Positions 21,960-32,242 of a stretch of DNA of 64,000 nt are shown piece after piece. The DNA lies in the NCBI GenBank assembly GCA_031002005.1, contig CM061919.1:224686739-224750738 (forward strand), read 5' to 3'. Within the stretch, counting starts at the first letter, position 1, and each line of letters begins with the position of its first letter. A model generated the notes under the pieces. The model had not been told where the DNA came from and ran no database searches. It saw only the letters and a list, made by a program, of their open reading frames with translations. The DNA comes from Vandiemenella viatica (taxonomy: Eukaryota > Arthropoda > Insecta > Orthoptera > Morabidae). A program made the translations under genes and the position numbers.

Positions 21960-22478
21960 GGTATCAAATACAGGAGTTGGAGGGCGTCCAAAGAAGAGTA
22001 GCTAGATTTGTTTGTGGAAACTATCGCAGGACCCAGTCAGTAAATGATATGATAAATGAGCTAGATTTGGAGTTTTAGAAGAACGGAGGAGGATGAAGAG
22101 AGTTCTGGGAATGTACAAGGCATATGTTGGTAATGGGGCTTTGAAGGATACTGGTCGAAGAATTAGGAACAGTGCATGGAAAAGAAAAGATGACCATGAA
22201 CACAAACTGGCACTCGATTTGATGCTTAAAGGAGTGGGAAAACTTTTTTGTGGGTAAGGGTGTCAGCGACTGGAACAAATTATAAAATAATGAATAATTT
22301 ACCAAAAACACTGGAGGAATCTGAGATTAAAATTCGTAAATCGCAAAAGTAGGAGGGGAGGAATTTAACACTCGAATTATATAAGGTAATTAACAAATAA
22401 AATAGAAAATGGGGTAATTAGATGACTAAGGGAATTGCCACCAGAGTGTGTGCTCATCGCAATTAAATTAATAATAGT
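21960..22478 (+). pseudogene. LINE ORF2 C-terminus and 3' UTR
   Basis: After 'LEGVQRRVARFVCGNYRRT' (about 21,980-22,037), the typical region after the reverse transcriptase domain, comes 'SVNDMINELDLE' and then, after a stop, 'ERRRMKRVLGMYKAYVGNG'. The run 'WKRKDDHEHKLALD' follows. The tail has the same 3' UTR landmarks as 55,180-55,290, including 'ggaattgccaccagagtgtg', 'gctcatcgcaattaaattaa'. Stops near 22,076 and later break the frame. It is a 5'-truncated dead insertion; its relatives supply the 3' ends at 34,340, 50,935 and 55,020. Confidence 0.75.
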
Positions 22479-22894
22479 AAACAAACCTCCATGAAACAAT
22501 TGCCTTTCGAAAAATCTTTCGCGAACTAAAGATGCTGTCGAGGGTACATGTCAATTCGATTCACGTGACCGTGGAATGACTAAAGTACAACAGGTTGGTA
22601 GTACGTTAACCATTATGAAATAAATAATCACTTCGTCGGAAATTGGCCCGGAGACGTACCATAAAATTGACATGTTTCCCCGATGGGAAGCCCGAGAGTG
22701 ATTTGTTCAGTAAATAAACAGTTAACCACAGGGTTGTGAATGTGTGAATTAGTACAACGCTGATAAAAATAGGTTGCGATGAGGTTAGTTATTTTGAAAT
22801 CGATTGCTTTGATCCACTCATTTTGTCGCAGCACGTAACATTACCACTTGCAGAATCTCAAGGAACAGTAAAAATACATAATGATATAATCTTA
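22479..22894. other. Unassigned
   Basis: No gene or repeat recognised. Confidence 0.5.
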
Positions 22895-22899
22895 TCTAC

Positions 22900-22919
22900 C
22901 TATATATATATATATATAA
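22900..22919. repeat. TA microsatellite
   Basis: Short (TA)n run immediately left of the transposase-containing segment. Confidence 0.8.
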
Positions 22920-22924
22920 AACAA

Positions 22925-23010
22925 TAGACGTGTGTGTCCCTATATTTCATCCTGCAGCCACCACTAACTAGCGCAAACTACTGATGTTTGTATGTGGTAG
23001 AGTTCGGAGC
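22925..23010 (+). repeat. Direct repeat R4, left copy
   Basis: About 80 bases reading 'acgtgtgtgtccctatattt', then a 'caccactaactagcgcaaac' segment, then 'gatgtttgtatgtggtag'. A diverged copy lies in the same orientation at 23,575-23,662, and the reverse complement matches each unit of the array at 25,137-25,690. Confidence 0.7.
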
Positions 23011-23166
23011 AAGTATGAAGGCGGGTCACGGGCGGATGCGCAGTAGCCTGTGGAGCTGTACCACGTGACTCACAGCCAATCGCGTGTCAGTAGCTTTCCT
23101 GTGTTCGTTCTGTGCGCGTCGTGCAGTGTTCGTCAAGTTTACAGTTTATTTCACTTATAGTGTTCC

Positions 23167-23500
23167 GTGTTTAGTGATTATTTTGCCCTCATGGGGTTCA
23201 TTATGAGTGATGGTAAAGAATCACGCCAAGTGTTGCACAAACAAGTGAGAGGAATAGTGTTCCGTGTGTATCAGTACTTGAAAAGGCAGTCTTCTTTTGA
23301 GTCCGCGCCACCATGTGGTGCGAGTCGCGCCGTTGCCAAGTGCCAGGAGCAGACGGCTGAAGCTTGTGGTGTTGGTTTGCGTGACAGAAGCAAATTGGCA
23401 GCGTCGCAACACATCTCCCCTCTCTCTCTGCGCAGAACGCGAAGCCCACCCGCCTTGGTACGTGCTCCAAACTCTAGTAGCATCGAGTTTCCCGTTGCTC
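23167..23500 (+). pseudogene. Transposase N-terminal (helix-turn-helix) fragment, IS630/Tc1-like
   Basis: The 151-codon frame 23,167-23,622 holds, from the internal Met near 23,203, 'MSDGKESRQVLHKQVRGIVF' and a little later 'VAKCQEQTAEACGVGLR'. This resembles the N-terminal DNA-binding region of insect IS630-Tc1-mariner-like transposases ('...(I/V)V..V..YF...' followed by 'R(T)AEATGVS.RTV'). After 'CGVGLR' the match becomes weak, which suggests a frameshift or deletion. The catalytic DDE/DDD part is not visible. DNA upstream (23,010-23,166) is GC-richer and may be the element's 5' leader. Alternative: an unrelated frame; family assignment rests on memory of a short motif. Confidence 0.45.
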
Positions 23501-23574
23501 TAATGCTGGTAGCTGTGAGGCTGGGGGAGATATGGTGGCTGAAAGTGGAAGATCTGGAACATTTTCATTTTTCG

Positions 23575-23662
23575 AACAAAACGTGTGCCCCTATATTTTT
23601 CTTCCCCGACACAACTACATAGCGCAGACCACTGGTGTTTGTGTGTGATAGTAGCATGGAGT
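23575..23662 (+). repeat. Direct repeat R4, right copy
   Basis: Diverged direct copy of 22,925-23,010 ('cgtgtgcccctatatttttc', 'gcgcagaccactggtgtttg'). The pair brackets the transposase fragment with about 650 bp between corresponding points. Confidence 0.65.
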
Positions 23663-23708
23663 CGCTCTTCGTGCACAACGTTGGCGGAATGTAGGTAGCT
23701 ATGAGGGG

Positions 23709-24394
23709 TGTGAGTTCATCATATGGTAAGTTTAGTATATGAGCAGAGCAAAGACGCATAGGGAGTCATTCTAGCTATTATACCTGTGGAAGATGGGCAA
23801 ATTCACGAACATAAATGACTTTGATAAAGGGCGGATTTTTATGGTCCGGGCACCTGGGAACGAGCTCTCGGAAACGGCGAGGCTGATCGGCTGTCCGCGT
23901 ACTACAGATGGAAAGTGATGAAGGACGGTGAAACCACGAATAGGTGACAAGGTGGTGGACGTCCACGCCTCGCCACAGGACGTTGAGGTTACAGGCTTGA
24001 ATGTCTGTAAAGCAGGATGGAGTTCGATCTGTGTCTAATCTGACGACAGAGTATAATGTTTTCCACGAAGGCGATGGCGTGTTCCAGCAGGATAACTGTC
24101 AGTGTCTCAAGGTCATAGTCGTGCGACGGTGGTTTGAGGAGCATGATAGAACTCACGTTGATGTTATGATCACCAGACTCGCCTGATGATAGAACTCATC
24201 TGGCATGCTATCGGGTGACAGCTCCGCGCCCACAAACCTCCGACCTGGAATTAAAGGAGATTGACCTGTGTGTAAATATCTGGTGCAAGATACTACCAAC
24301 GAATCCATGCCCTACAGATCGTTGGTGTATTGCCTTCCAAAGGTGGACCAACACGCTATTAAGTAAGTGATCATAATGTTTTGATTCATTAGTG
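23709..24394 (+). pseudogene. Tc1-like transposon relic with internal deletion
   Basis: The DNA follows the coding region of a Tc1/mariner-superfamily element in order. First come the N-terminal helix-turn-helix segment 'ttgataaagggcggattttt' and 'gaacgagctctcggaaacgg', then 'ggtgaaaccacgaatagg'. After a jump the C-terminal part follows: 'ccagcaggataactgtcagt' (QQDN), 'gtggtttgaggagcatgata', 'cagctccgcgcccacaaacc' and 'ggtggaccaacacgctatta'. It ends in a terminal-repeat-like 'aatgttttgattcattagtg'. Most of the catalytic domain is missing between about 24,058 and 24,060. Stops occur in all frames. The first 373 bases recur inverted at 31,289-31,661. Confidence 0.85.
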
Positions 24395-25085
24395 TATCTA
24401 ATTTAAATACATGAAATATTTTGCTATATTTTTTTAAAAAAGATTTCTAGGCAATAAATTATTAATATTTTTTTAAATGCCCTCAGTCCAAAGAAGTCAG
24501 TAGTGTTGTTTAAATAGTGCCTGAAGAATACAGTCTACAATCTCTATTTCCTTAATCAATTACTAATGAAACTAATGTGATTAGAAGCCTACTAAATATT
24601 CGTTATATATAACTTATCACATGAAGATAATAGAGAAAATTAGGAGAATATGCGTTGCATCAGATACATCTTCGGTGATTATGATAATATTTTTGACGCA
24701 TTCCCCAGCAATAACTTAAAACTAACAGTGCCGATCATTTTACAGTGATTAGAGACAAACATGGGAACTGTCTGCTGTCTGACATTTCCGTTGTGGATTT
24801 GAATTATTTATTCTTTAGGGGGTCCACTCATGATGCTGACAGTGGAACAATAACAGTTAACTCAGTAATTTTGGGTGGTTGCAGGTGATCATCGTGGCCA
24901 ATGCTGAACTAGTATAAATGGTTTATCACTCAGGATTCTTTTAACCACTTGCTTCATGTCACAGTTTTTTAATCCCAGTGTGACCACGAAGCAAATTAAT
25001 TTATAAAGTTCCGAGTATTGCTAAGTTAATGAAAACTTTGCGGTTTCAACAATTTAAATTAATCAGACGTTAGCTTTCTTTTTTA
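24395..25085. other. Unassigned, AT-rich
   Basis: No gene or repeat recognised. Confidence 0.5.
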
Positions 25086-25700
25086 CTAACCAGCTGGTGC
25101 CCACGACTTCGTTCATGTTTGTAAATAATTTTGATTGATAGCTACCGACATCTAACCACCATGATGCACGATGGGAGACCCAAAACTAATATCACACACA
25201 AAGCCAAGTGATCTGCTCAGGGTAGTCATGGCTGCAAAGTTAAATATAGGGACACACATGTCTTTGGTCGAAATAGGAAAATGCCCTAGATCGACAACTT
25301 TAAACCACCGTATTTCTCACACCCCCACGGTTACCTACATCTAACCACCATATTGCACGATGGGAAATTCTAGGCCACTACCACACGAATACACCATGTG
25401 CTATGTAGTTGTATTTGCAAAGTGAACTATAATGACACACATGTCTTTGATCGAAATAACAAAATACCTTCGGTCTACCATTTTCAACTACCATATCTCC
25501 CACACCTTCCGAAATTCAACTACTAAAGTGCATGATGAGAGACTTTAGGCTATCACTACACACAAACACCAGGGGTATGCGCTAGGTACTGTTGACTGCA
25601 GAGAGAAATATAGGGACACACACGTCTTTGGAAGAAATAGGAAAATGCAACAGGTCGACCATTTTCAATCACCACATCTCCCACATGCCAGTAGGTGGGG
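25086..25700. repeat. Three-unit tandem array, about 182 bp period
   Basis: Opens with an R1-like end ('accagctggtgcccacgact'). Three units follow, each with 'gttacctacatctaaccacc' or equivalent, 'gcacgatggg', 'atagggacacacatgtcttt' and 'accattttcaactaccatat'. The 'gtctttg' anchors are at 25,260, 25,443 and 25,624 (intervals 183 and 181). The 80 bases before each anchor match the reverse complement of direct repeat R4. Confidence 0.85.
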
Positions 25701-25724
25701 TTTGTCTTAGCTGGGACAAAAGAT

Positions 25725-25860
25725 CTTAAGCCGGCCCCGGAAGAGACTCCACTCGTCCCCGTGACGTCACAAGATGGCCGCCCCGTTAGTTCTTTGGCCG
25801 GCCAAGATGGCGGACCGGCCGACCAAGATGGCCGCCCGACATTGACGGCATGACTACCAC
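25725..25860. promoter_or_regulatory. GC-rich cluster: one CRE palindrome and three YY1-like motifs
   Basis: TGACGTCA at 25,762-25,769 is followed at once by CAAGATGGCCGCC at 25,770-25,782. CAAGATGGCGG follows at 25,803-25,813 and CAAGATGGCCGCC again at 25,824-25,836. AAGATGGCGGC is the YY1 consensus, found in many promoters and in some retroelement promoters. 'ggccggcc' palindromes lie between. It directly follows the tandem array, so it may be part of the same mobile element. Confidence 0.4.
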
Positions 25861-26600
25861 ATATTTAAAAAATAAACAGATATAACTGTTATTTAGTCTT
25901 TATTTTAGCTGTTATTTCACTTATCTCCAACAAATGTTACCCTGAAATCAGCGATATTATTTACGATTGTGTCCTATGTGATGTAGATATTCCAGCTGCA
26001 CAAATGTTGCAATGTAGCATATACACACATCCTGCCACCAGGTGTCTCCACCGAACAGCCGATGCCACGAGAAACTTCATCTGCGCATGCGCCGGCCAGA
26101 GATATTCCACTTCGCCACGAAATCTTCTATCCTTGTCTTGCGGGGGAAAACCCTACCCTAAGGCGTATTTGCACAGGTGTTGACATGTACGTACTTGCTC
26201 GGCCGCCGAGACCCTGTTGCGACATGTGCGATAACTTGCATAACTGTCGCTAGAGGTCAGCACACGGCAGAAGACATTTGTCGCTAGATGGAGCGGGTGT
26301 ACCAATATGCGTGAAATATTTCGATGTTTGCGAAGCCACTCGCGTGTTTGACCGGGAGTCCGACAGGTTACGAAATGGCTCCAAGGGAAGCACATTATTC
26401 ATTCGCCATTATGAAAGCATAGCTGGGTGTCTGGTTGGCGGACAAAGAAAGTAGGGCGTCCAACACAGCGTTCGTATGACTGCAGAATTTTGTACAGAGT
26501 CTCAGGCTTGCAGCGAATTTCGTATGCATTTGTTCAGGTGTCCTGCTATCGATAAGGAATTCAGGTTGCACCATATGCTCGTTGCACTGCAAAACCGCCC
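25861..26600. other. Unassigned; GC-moderate with NRF1-like site
   Basis: AT-rich to 26,030, then balanced composition to 26,600. 'ctgcgcatgcgccg' (about 26,088-26,101) is an NRF1-type motif. Short frames on both strands (for example 26,062-26,253 plus) are not recognised. It could be decayed transposon coding DNA. Confidence 0.3.
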
Positions 26601-26604
26601 CAGC

Positions 26605-26652
26605 GGGATACATAGAAATATTTCAGCAGGATACATAGAAATATTTCAGCAT
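26605..26652 (+). repeat. Short tandem duplication
   Basis: Two copies, essentially identical, of a unit beginning 'ggatacatagaaatatttca'; period about 24 bp. Confidence 0.8.
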
Positions 26653-27088
26653 TCACTTCGGTTCAAGAAGAAATTATTACGAGATGAGAATAATTATTAT
26701 ATGTCAGTTTTCGTAGTACAAATCTAGGAAACATTTATGGTAGCCCAATCACTCGTGTGCGAATAACAAGAGGAAATAAGGGTCAGTACGGTGGGATTCC
26801 AATATAATTAATCGTTAATGATAACTCGGGAATTTCTGTCACACTGCCATTATTTTAATTTATTAAATTATATGCAATGAAACAAAGCGAGAATCCAACT
26901 AATGTTTTAAACTCAAAGAAGTGATTTCCTAATGTATGTGTCTACAACCTCGATGAACTTTGTGCATTTCTATCCTATTGCTATGGCATTAACTTTCCTA
27001 CCTATTTTATCTGAAATATGCCCACTAAATTATATTCACATGAATATCATTGCCTAATGCAAATTTGCAGATGTGAAATCCAGTTTGT
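26653..27088. other. Unassigned
   Basis: AT-rich; nothing recognised. Confidence 0.5.
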
Positions 27089-27210
27089 GAATACCGGGAT
27101 GCTTCCTTCAAAAGGACATGGCCGAATTCCTTCCCATTCCTTGCTCCCCATCCTTTCCCCGTCTCTAAAGACCACGTTGTTAGAGAGACGTTTAAAAGTT
27201 AAAAAAAAAT
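27089..27210 (+). mobile_element. SINE family A, 5'-truncated
   Basis: Begins mid-body at 'taccgggatgcttccttc', passes 'catggccgaattccttccca' and 'gtctctaaagacc', and ends in a short poly-A. No tRNA-like head. Confidence 0.8.
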
Positions 27211-27490
27211 GAAATTATTGTGATAAAGTATAGCAATACCACAATTGGTATAAAATATTTCATTGCACTCGTAATTGTTGCCACCAAGGTCAAACCTTTG
27301 TCGTCTGTCTATCCAGACCAATCTATGTATCAATTCTGTCATGCTTTCGTAAGCAATCACAAATTGAGTGTCCTTAGCTGTACTTTGTCTAAAATTCCAA
27401 TCAATCCCTTGTGACACATCAGTGATTGACTAGAAACAGAGAGATATACCCACCTTTAACTGTATTTTACAGCACAGCACGTATGTTCCA

Positions 27491-27807
27491 GGAACGAAAT
27501 ACGTCTGTTAATCTTACTAATTTCACCCCTGTCGAATCGAAGTACGCCAGTCCTATGTGATAAAAATCGAGTCACGCTAAGGCAGTGCTTTCGCAAAGTC
27601 TTCTGCTAATCAGTAGCCAGGTACCAAAATGTTCATTTAAGGTGGTTCTACTGCAGTTTTCAGGGAAATTCTCCCCTTTTCCAGGAAATTATTTTTCAAT
27701 AAATCAGGGGGACGAAATACGTCTGTTAATCTTACTAATTTCACCCCTGTCGAATCGAAGTACGCCAGTCCTATGTGATAAAAATCGAGTCATGCTATGG
27801 CAGTGCT
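27491..27807 (+). repeat. Local duplication, blocks A-B-A'
   Basis: Block A (27,491-27,588) starts 'acgaaatacgtctgttaatc' and recurs nearly unchanged as A' at 27,709-27,807. Block B (27,592-27,706, 'aagtcttctgctaatcagta') lies between and recurs as B' at 28,068-28,186. No coding similarity seen. Confidence 0.85.
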
Positions 27808-28067
27808 AAGCACTGAACATGCCTGAGACCATCGCCTGTGACCAAGGTGGAGATACTCCCTTATAGAAGAAATCCAGTGCCAGCTTCTACTGATATTCTA
27901 TTCCTAATTCTTTCACCAAGATCCACCCCTAGCCTCATCGCCAACATACCCACAACACTTCCTCAAACCACCTTCTGTTTTCCAATGATTCCCAATCCAA
28001 CCCCTGATCAGTTACAGACAGGGTTACCTTCTGTTCGTGCGTTAAAGTAAACCAAAAATTCAAAATT

Positions 28068-28186
28068 CGAAAAGTCTTCTGCTAATCAGTAGCCAGGTAT
28101 CAAAATGTTCATTTAAGGTGGTTCTACTACAGTTTTCAGGGAAATTCTCCCCTTTTCCAGGAATTTATTTTTCAATAAATCAGGAC
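28068..28186 (+). repeat. Local duplication, block B'
   Basis: Nearly identical copy of 27,592-27,706. The 260 bases separating it from A' have no counterpart between A and B, so either an insertion or a partial deletion followed the tandem duplication. Confidence 0.85.
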
Positions 28187-28249
28187 CCAGGGGAGTTCTC
28201 CATTCGGCTTAAAATGTTCCCATCTAACGCCAACCTTCGGTTTCAGGAC

Positions 28250-31097
28250 CAAGTCTGACATTTGTTTGTAATTGCATGCTTTGTTCAAGTAACCACGATA
28301 AAGTTACCATAATGCTCTTAGCTCACTGATAGTTTCTTGGTCATCAAACAGACATCATAACCCACATTTTTATAGAAGATCCCCACACATCGACAAGTAT
28401 CCAAAACGTCACCATAGGTTCTATTACGCCTAAGATAGTGCTCACATTTGAACTGTCGTAAATTGTTAGGTCAAAGTGGGTGTTTAGATATTTTATCCAC
28501 TCAGGCCTCATCACCTAAAGTCTAGTGCGAGATTGTGGTCATGGTCAACTTAGGCTTCATACACCACTCAGAATTATTCCACCAATATCCATTCTAACAG
28601 CATTATACGCCACCTACAGCCACTCAACACTCTTCCTATCTTCCAGTGACATCCCAGCCCCAGCCCCTTTATTATGTCACTTACTGAATATTTTACACAG
28701 ATAAATCTAACTGCCCTCCTTTGCACCTTGCATTTGATGTACAAAAAATGTGGACTCCATACTACACCACACAAGCAATGGTCTGACTGTGGGTTTGTAC
28801 CCAAGTCCTTCGCTTCTCTGGTACATCACCCCTCTCTGTTAAATGATTTTTATGTAGTGAGAATCAAAATTCACATGCCAACACAAACGGCAGTAAACTG
28901 TAAAGAGCACATCGAAATGGGAGATTGCCTAAGCCCTGAAACAATGGTTAGCAGCACACGTTGATAATTCTATAACCATATATTTTAGACTCAAATCCAC
29001 AAAGGAATGACACACGCACACACTTGTACATGCATACAGCGAGGTTGACAGAACTAACAGCAAGCATCACGGAAACGATGAAGTGGGGGGCAGAATTGTC
29101 GTTACAACTGATTAACTGGACAGAACTATCGTTACAAAAATCATCAGACAGACGAGTTACTTACGCTTACATGCACAAAGAGAGACGCAGATACACATGT
29201 CCAAGACTACACAACTACCGGTACCAATCATGGAAACAAACAAGTGGTGTAGTACTCTCTTGCCTCATGACTGGCTGAAAAACAGAAGTCTCCTTACATA
29301 TCATCAGCCTGGCGAGATAGAAGATGTGCAAAAGATGACATGTTTTCACCATAAATAGTGTTCATCACGCCCCAGTTGATTATATTTACCATCAACACGT
29401 CTCTCCCACACCGCAACCCTTTCTACCATTCAGTAAAAAAGTGACGCAGGTACCATGAGTTGCAATAGACACTTGACTATCAGATCTCACCCACAAATCC
29501 ATACATCTCAATATACTAGCACAAACAAACATAAGTGGAGGGGACAGCAAAATCATTCGTCCAGACAGACGTGTTTATAGAAGGTATCACCATATTTACA
29601 CATACAGACACAGAGAGAGACGCACAAACACTCACATTTCCATGCCTTCAGCGAGCTAGACACAACAACCAGCCCCAATCATGGCGACGAAAAAGTGGGG
29701 TAGAACCCCCATGGCTCATAACTGACCAAAAAATCATCAGTAACATATGTTCCAGGCACCATACTCTTCACATCAACATCATCTCATTTATTTCACACTA
29801 CAGACCTCACTACCATCCAGTATCATGTGTGCTAGGTACAAAACTGTTCACATCAGCACCAACACGTCTATCCCACACCTAAGATTTTTCTGCCATTCAG
29901 TAACATGTGCTCCCCATGTACCACGAGTAGCAGTAGACACTTGGTCATCAGACAGATATCATAACTCCCATATTCATACTAGGTCTCACCCACAAATCCA
30001 TATGTCACCTCACACAAGCATCAGTGCAGGAACAGCACATCATACATCCAGACAAACGAGATAAAGGAAGGTATCACAACATTTACGCAAAAAAAAAACA
30101 CACAGAGATAGAGACGCATACACACGTACATTTCCATGCCTACAGCGATCTCGACTCAACAACTATCCCAATCGTGGCAAAGAAAAAGTGGGACAGAACC
30201 CTCATGGCTCAAGACTGACAAAAAAAAAATCATCATTAACATGTGTTCCAAGTAACAAATTCCTCACATCAAAATCATATCATCTAACTTACACTACAGA
30301 CCTCTCTGCCATTCAGTATCGTTGGTAATATGTACAAAGCTGTTCACATGATCAGCACCACCTCTATCCCACGCCACAAGCCTTTTCTGCTGTTCAGTAA
30401 TATTTGTCCGACGTACCACGAGTATCAGTACGCACATGGTCATCAGACAAATATCATAACTCCCATACTCATACTAGGTCTCACACACAAACATAACTGA
30501 CCAAAAAACCATCAGACAGACGTTAGAGTGTGTGCAATGGATGACATGTTTTTTCCATACACCTCAGTACTTATCACATTATCAATTAATTACATCAACA
30601 CATAGGTGGCCAGTCATTGTGAAATCTCAAAGTCGAGTAGAATCCTATCGGGATAGACACACAACCACATAGAAAGACACACACTCACATGTCCATGCAT
30701 ACACACAGTTACCATACATCACCACACACATACACGTAACTGGAGGAAAAGGACTGAACACCCTAGGTCCAGACTGAATAGCTACAGGATGTGCGAAATA
30801 TTTCATTTCTTTGCCAAAAACCTCGGTGCTCATCATACCCAAATGATTACATCTACATAGGTGGCCACTGATGGAAACATCTCAAGTAGACTCCTACCAC
30901 CATAATTACACACATAACCACACAGGAACACGTACACACACATATGTCCATGCATATACCACAATTTCATAAGTTACCACATACATACAAGTAACTACAG
31001 GAAAGGGACCCGACACACGACGTCCACACTAAGGTGTTACATGATAGGCAGATGATAGCATGTCTTTACAATACATCTCAGTGCTCACCACACATAC
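28250..31097. repeat. Degenerate satellite array, about 250 to 500 bp units
   Basis: Recurring blocks include 'ggtcatcagacagatatcat', 'ctaggtctcacccacaaatc', 'acatttccatgcctacagcg' and 'cagtaacatgtgctcc'. The 'catgc' landmark falls at 29,029, 29,641, 30,135, 30,694 and about 30,950. The middle of the array has a period of about 494; the right part has units of about 255. The strand is A/C-rich and full of 'cacaca'. A LINE fragment interrupts the array at 28,574-28,830. Short open frames inside it repeat with the units and are not genes. Confidence 0.75.
28574..28830 (-). pseudogene. LINE ORF2 C-terminal fragment inside the satellite
   Basis: A 76-codon minus frame contains 'VVWSPHFLYIKCKVQRRAVR' followed by 'FICVKYSVSDIIKGLGLGCH'. 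This is the post-RT pattern VWSP....I..(L/K)..VQRRA.RF(I/V) of CR1/jockey-type non-LTR elements. Both ends are truncated. Confidence 0.65.
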
Positions 31098-31210
31098 TTG
31101 ATTTTTAATGTGCCATCAGTATAGCTGGTGGCTGGAACTAAGCACTTGGCAATGTTTGGCCAAAAGTCATTTGTTAATAGCAGCTCATCAAAGACAAATT
31201 TTGTGTGAAC
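31098..31210 (-). CDS. Candidate isolated host exon (weak)
   Basis: On the minus strand a 113-base stretch encodes a protein-like segment starting 'VHTKFVFDELLLTNDFWPNI' and continuing A-K-C-L-V-P through T-D-G-T-L-K-I. It is preceded by a C-rich tract ending in an AG acceptor (31,211-31,212) and followed by GTATGT (31,092-31,097), a good donor. Length 113 is not a multiple of three, as expected for a phase-shifting internal exon. I do not recognise the protein. Against it: the donor lies where the satellite array appears to end, the frame stays open upstream, and no partner exon is visible. It could also be a fragment of transposon coding sequence. Confidence 0.25.
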
Positions 31211-31288
31211 CTGCCCAGGCGGGCGCGGCGGGAGGTGGCCACCCTTCCCCACTGCGGACAGAAATACCGTAATACGCCGGTCTAAAAG

Positions 31289-31661
31289 CACGCCATCGCC
31301 TTCGTGGAAAACATTATACTCTGTCGTCAGATTAGACACAGATCGAACTCCATCCTGCTTTACAGACATTCAAGCCTGTAACCTCAACGTCCTGTGGCGA
31401 GGCGTGGACGTCCACCACCTTGTCACCTATTCGTGGTTTCACCGTCCTTCATCACTTTCCATCTGTAGTACGCGGACAGCCGATCAGCCTCGCCGTTTCC
31501 GAGAGCTCGTTCCCAGGTGCCCGGACCATAAAAATCCGCCCTTTATCAAAGTCATTTATGTTCGTGAATTTGCCCATCTTCCACAGGTATAATAGCTAGA
31601 ATGACTCCCTATGCGTCTTTGCTCTGCTCATATACTAAACTTACCATATGATGAACTCACA
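31289..31661 (-). pseudogene. Tc1-like relic, inverted near-identical copy
   Basis: Exact inverted counterpart of 23,709-24,081; paired coordinates always sum to 55,370, so there are no net indels. A 63-codon open frame is identical in both copies (23,778-23,966 minus and 31,404-31,592 plus). It carries the same internal-deletion junction near 'gagtataatgttttccacg', then stops abruptly at 31,289, where the other copy continues with the C-terminal part. Confidence 0.9.
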
Positions 31662-31996
31662 ACGTCGTCAGATGGCATTCAGTATCGCTGTGGGTAGTGG
31701 TTGCAATGTTTTGGAACATCAGTATATATTGAAAATATAGCATAAGTTTGAGGTCCGAGAGACATGAAACAAGGTATCTTTGTCAGTTTATGCTGAAAGG
31801 GATTTTGATCTCTGCTGCAATCAGTTACTCAAAACATCGTTTTAGTCTATCTCAGACAACGTGTCAGATAGCACGTGACGCTGAAATACCGTAACCTAGA
31901 AGTGATATTGCGTGCCAAGCATAATTTCTCCCAGGTGTATCAGAGTCGGTACTCCTACGGTGTTCCTTCGCCTCGCGGATAACATGATTGTTGACA
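31662..31996. other. Unassigned
   Basis: No gene or repeat recognised. Confidence 0.5.
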
Positions 31997-32242
31997 CCAA
32001 GCGTGGTGGGTGAAGGGTTATAATTCTAGCCTCGCATTCAGGAGGACGTGGGTTCGAATCCCCGTCAGACCATCTAGATTTGGGTTTTCCATGGTTTCCC
32101 CAAATACTCCAGGTGGATGCCGGGATGGTTCCTTCAGAAAGCCATGGCCGAATTCCTTCCAGTTCCTTGCTCCCGGTCCTTTCCAACTTCTAATGACCTC
32201 GACGTTGACGAGGCGTAAAGCCATAAGCAAAAGAAAAAAAAG
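31997..32242 (+). mobile_element. SINE family A, near full-length
   Basis: Full order of landmarks: 'ccaagcgtggtgggtgaag', B-box 'gggttcgaatcccc', 'ttttccatggtttccccaaa', 'gatgccgggatggttccttc', 'gccatggccgaattccttcc', 'taatgacctcgacgttgac', 'gaggcgtaaagccataagc', then A-rich tail to 32,242. Confidence 0.9.

Noticed and set aside
29024..30218. Several overlapping 64-115-codon plus-strand frames
   Set aside because: They lie in the A/C-rich satellite, where stops are rare, and recur with the repeat unit; no protein likeness.
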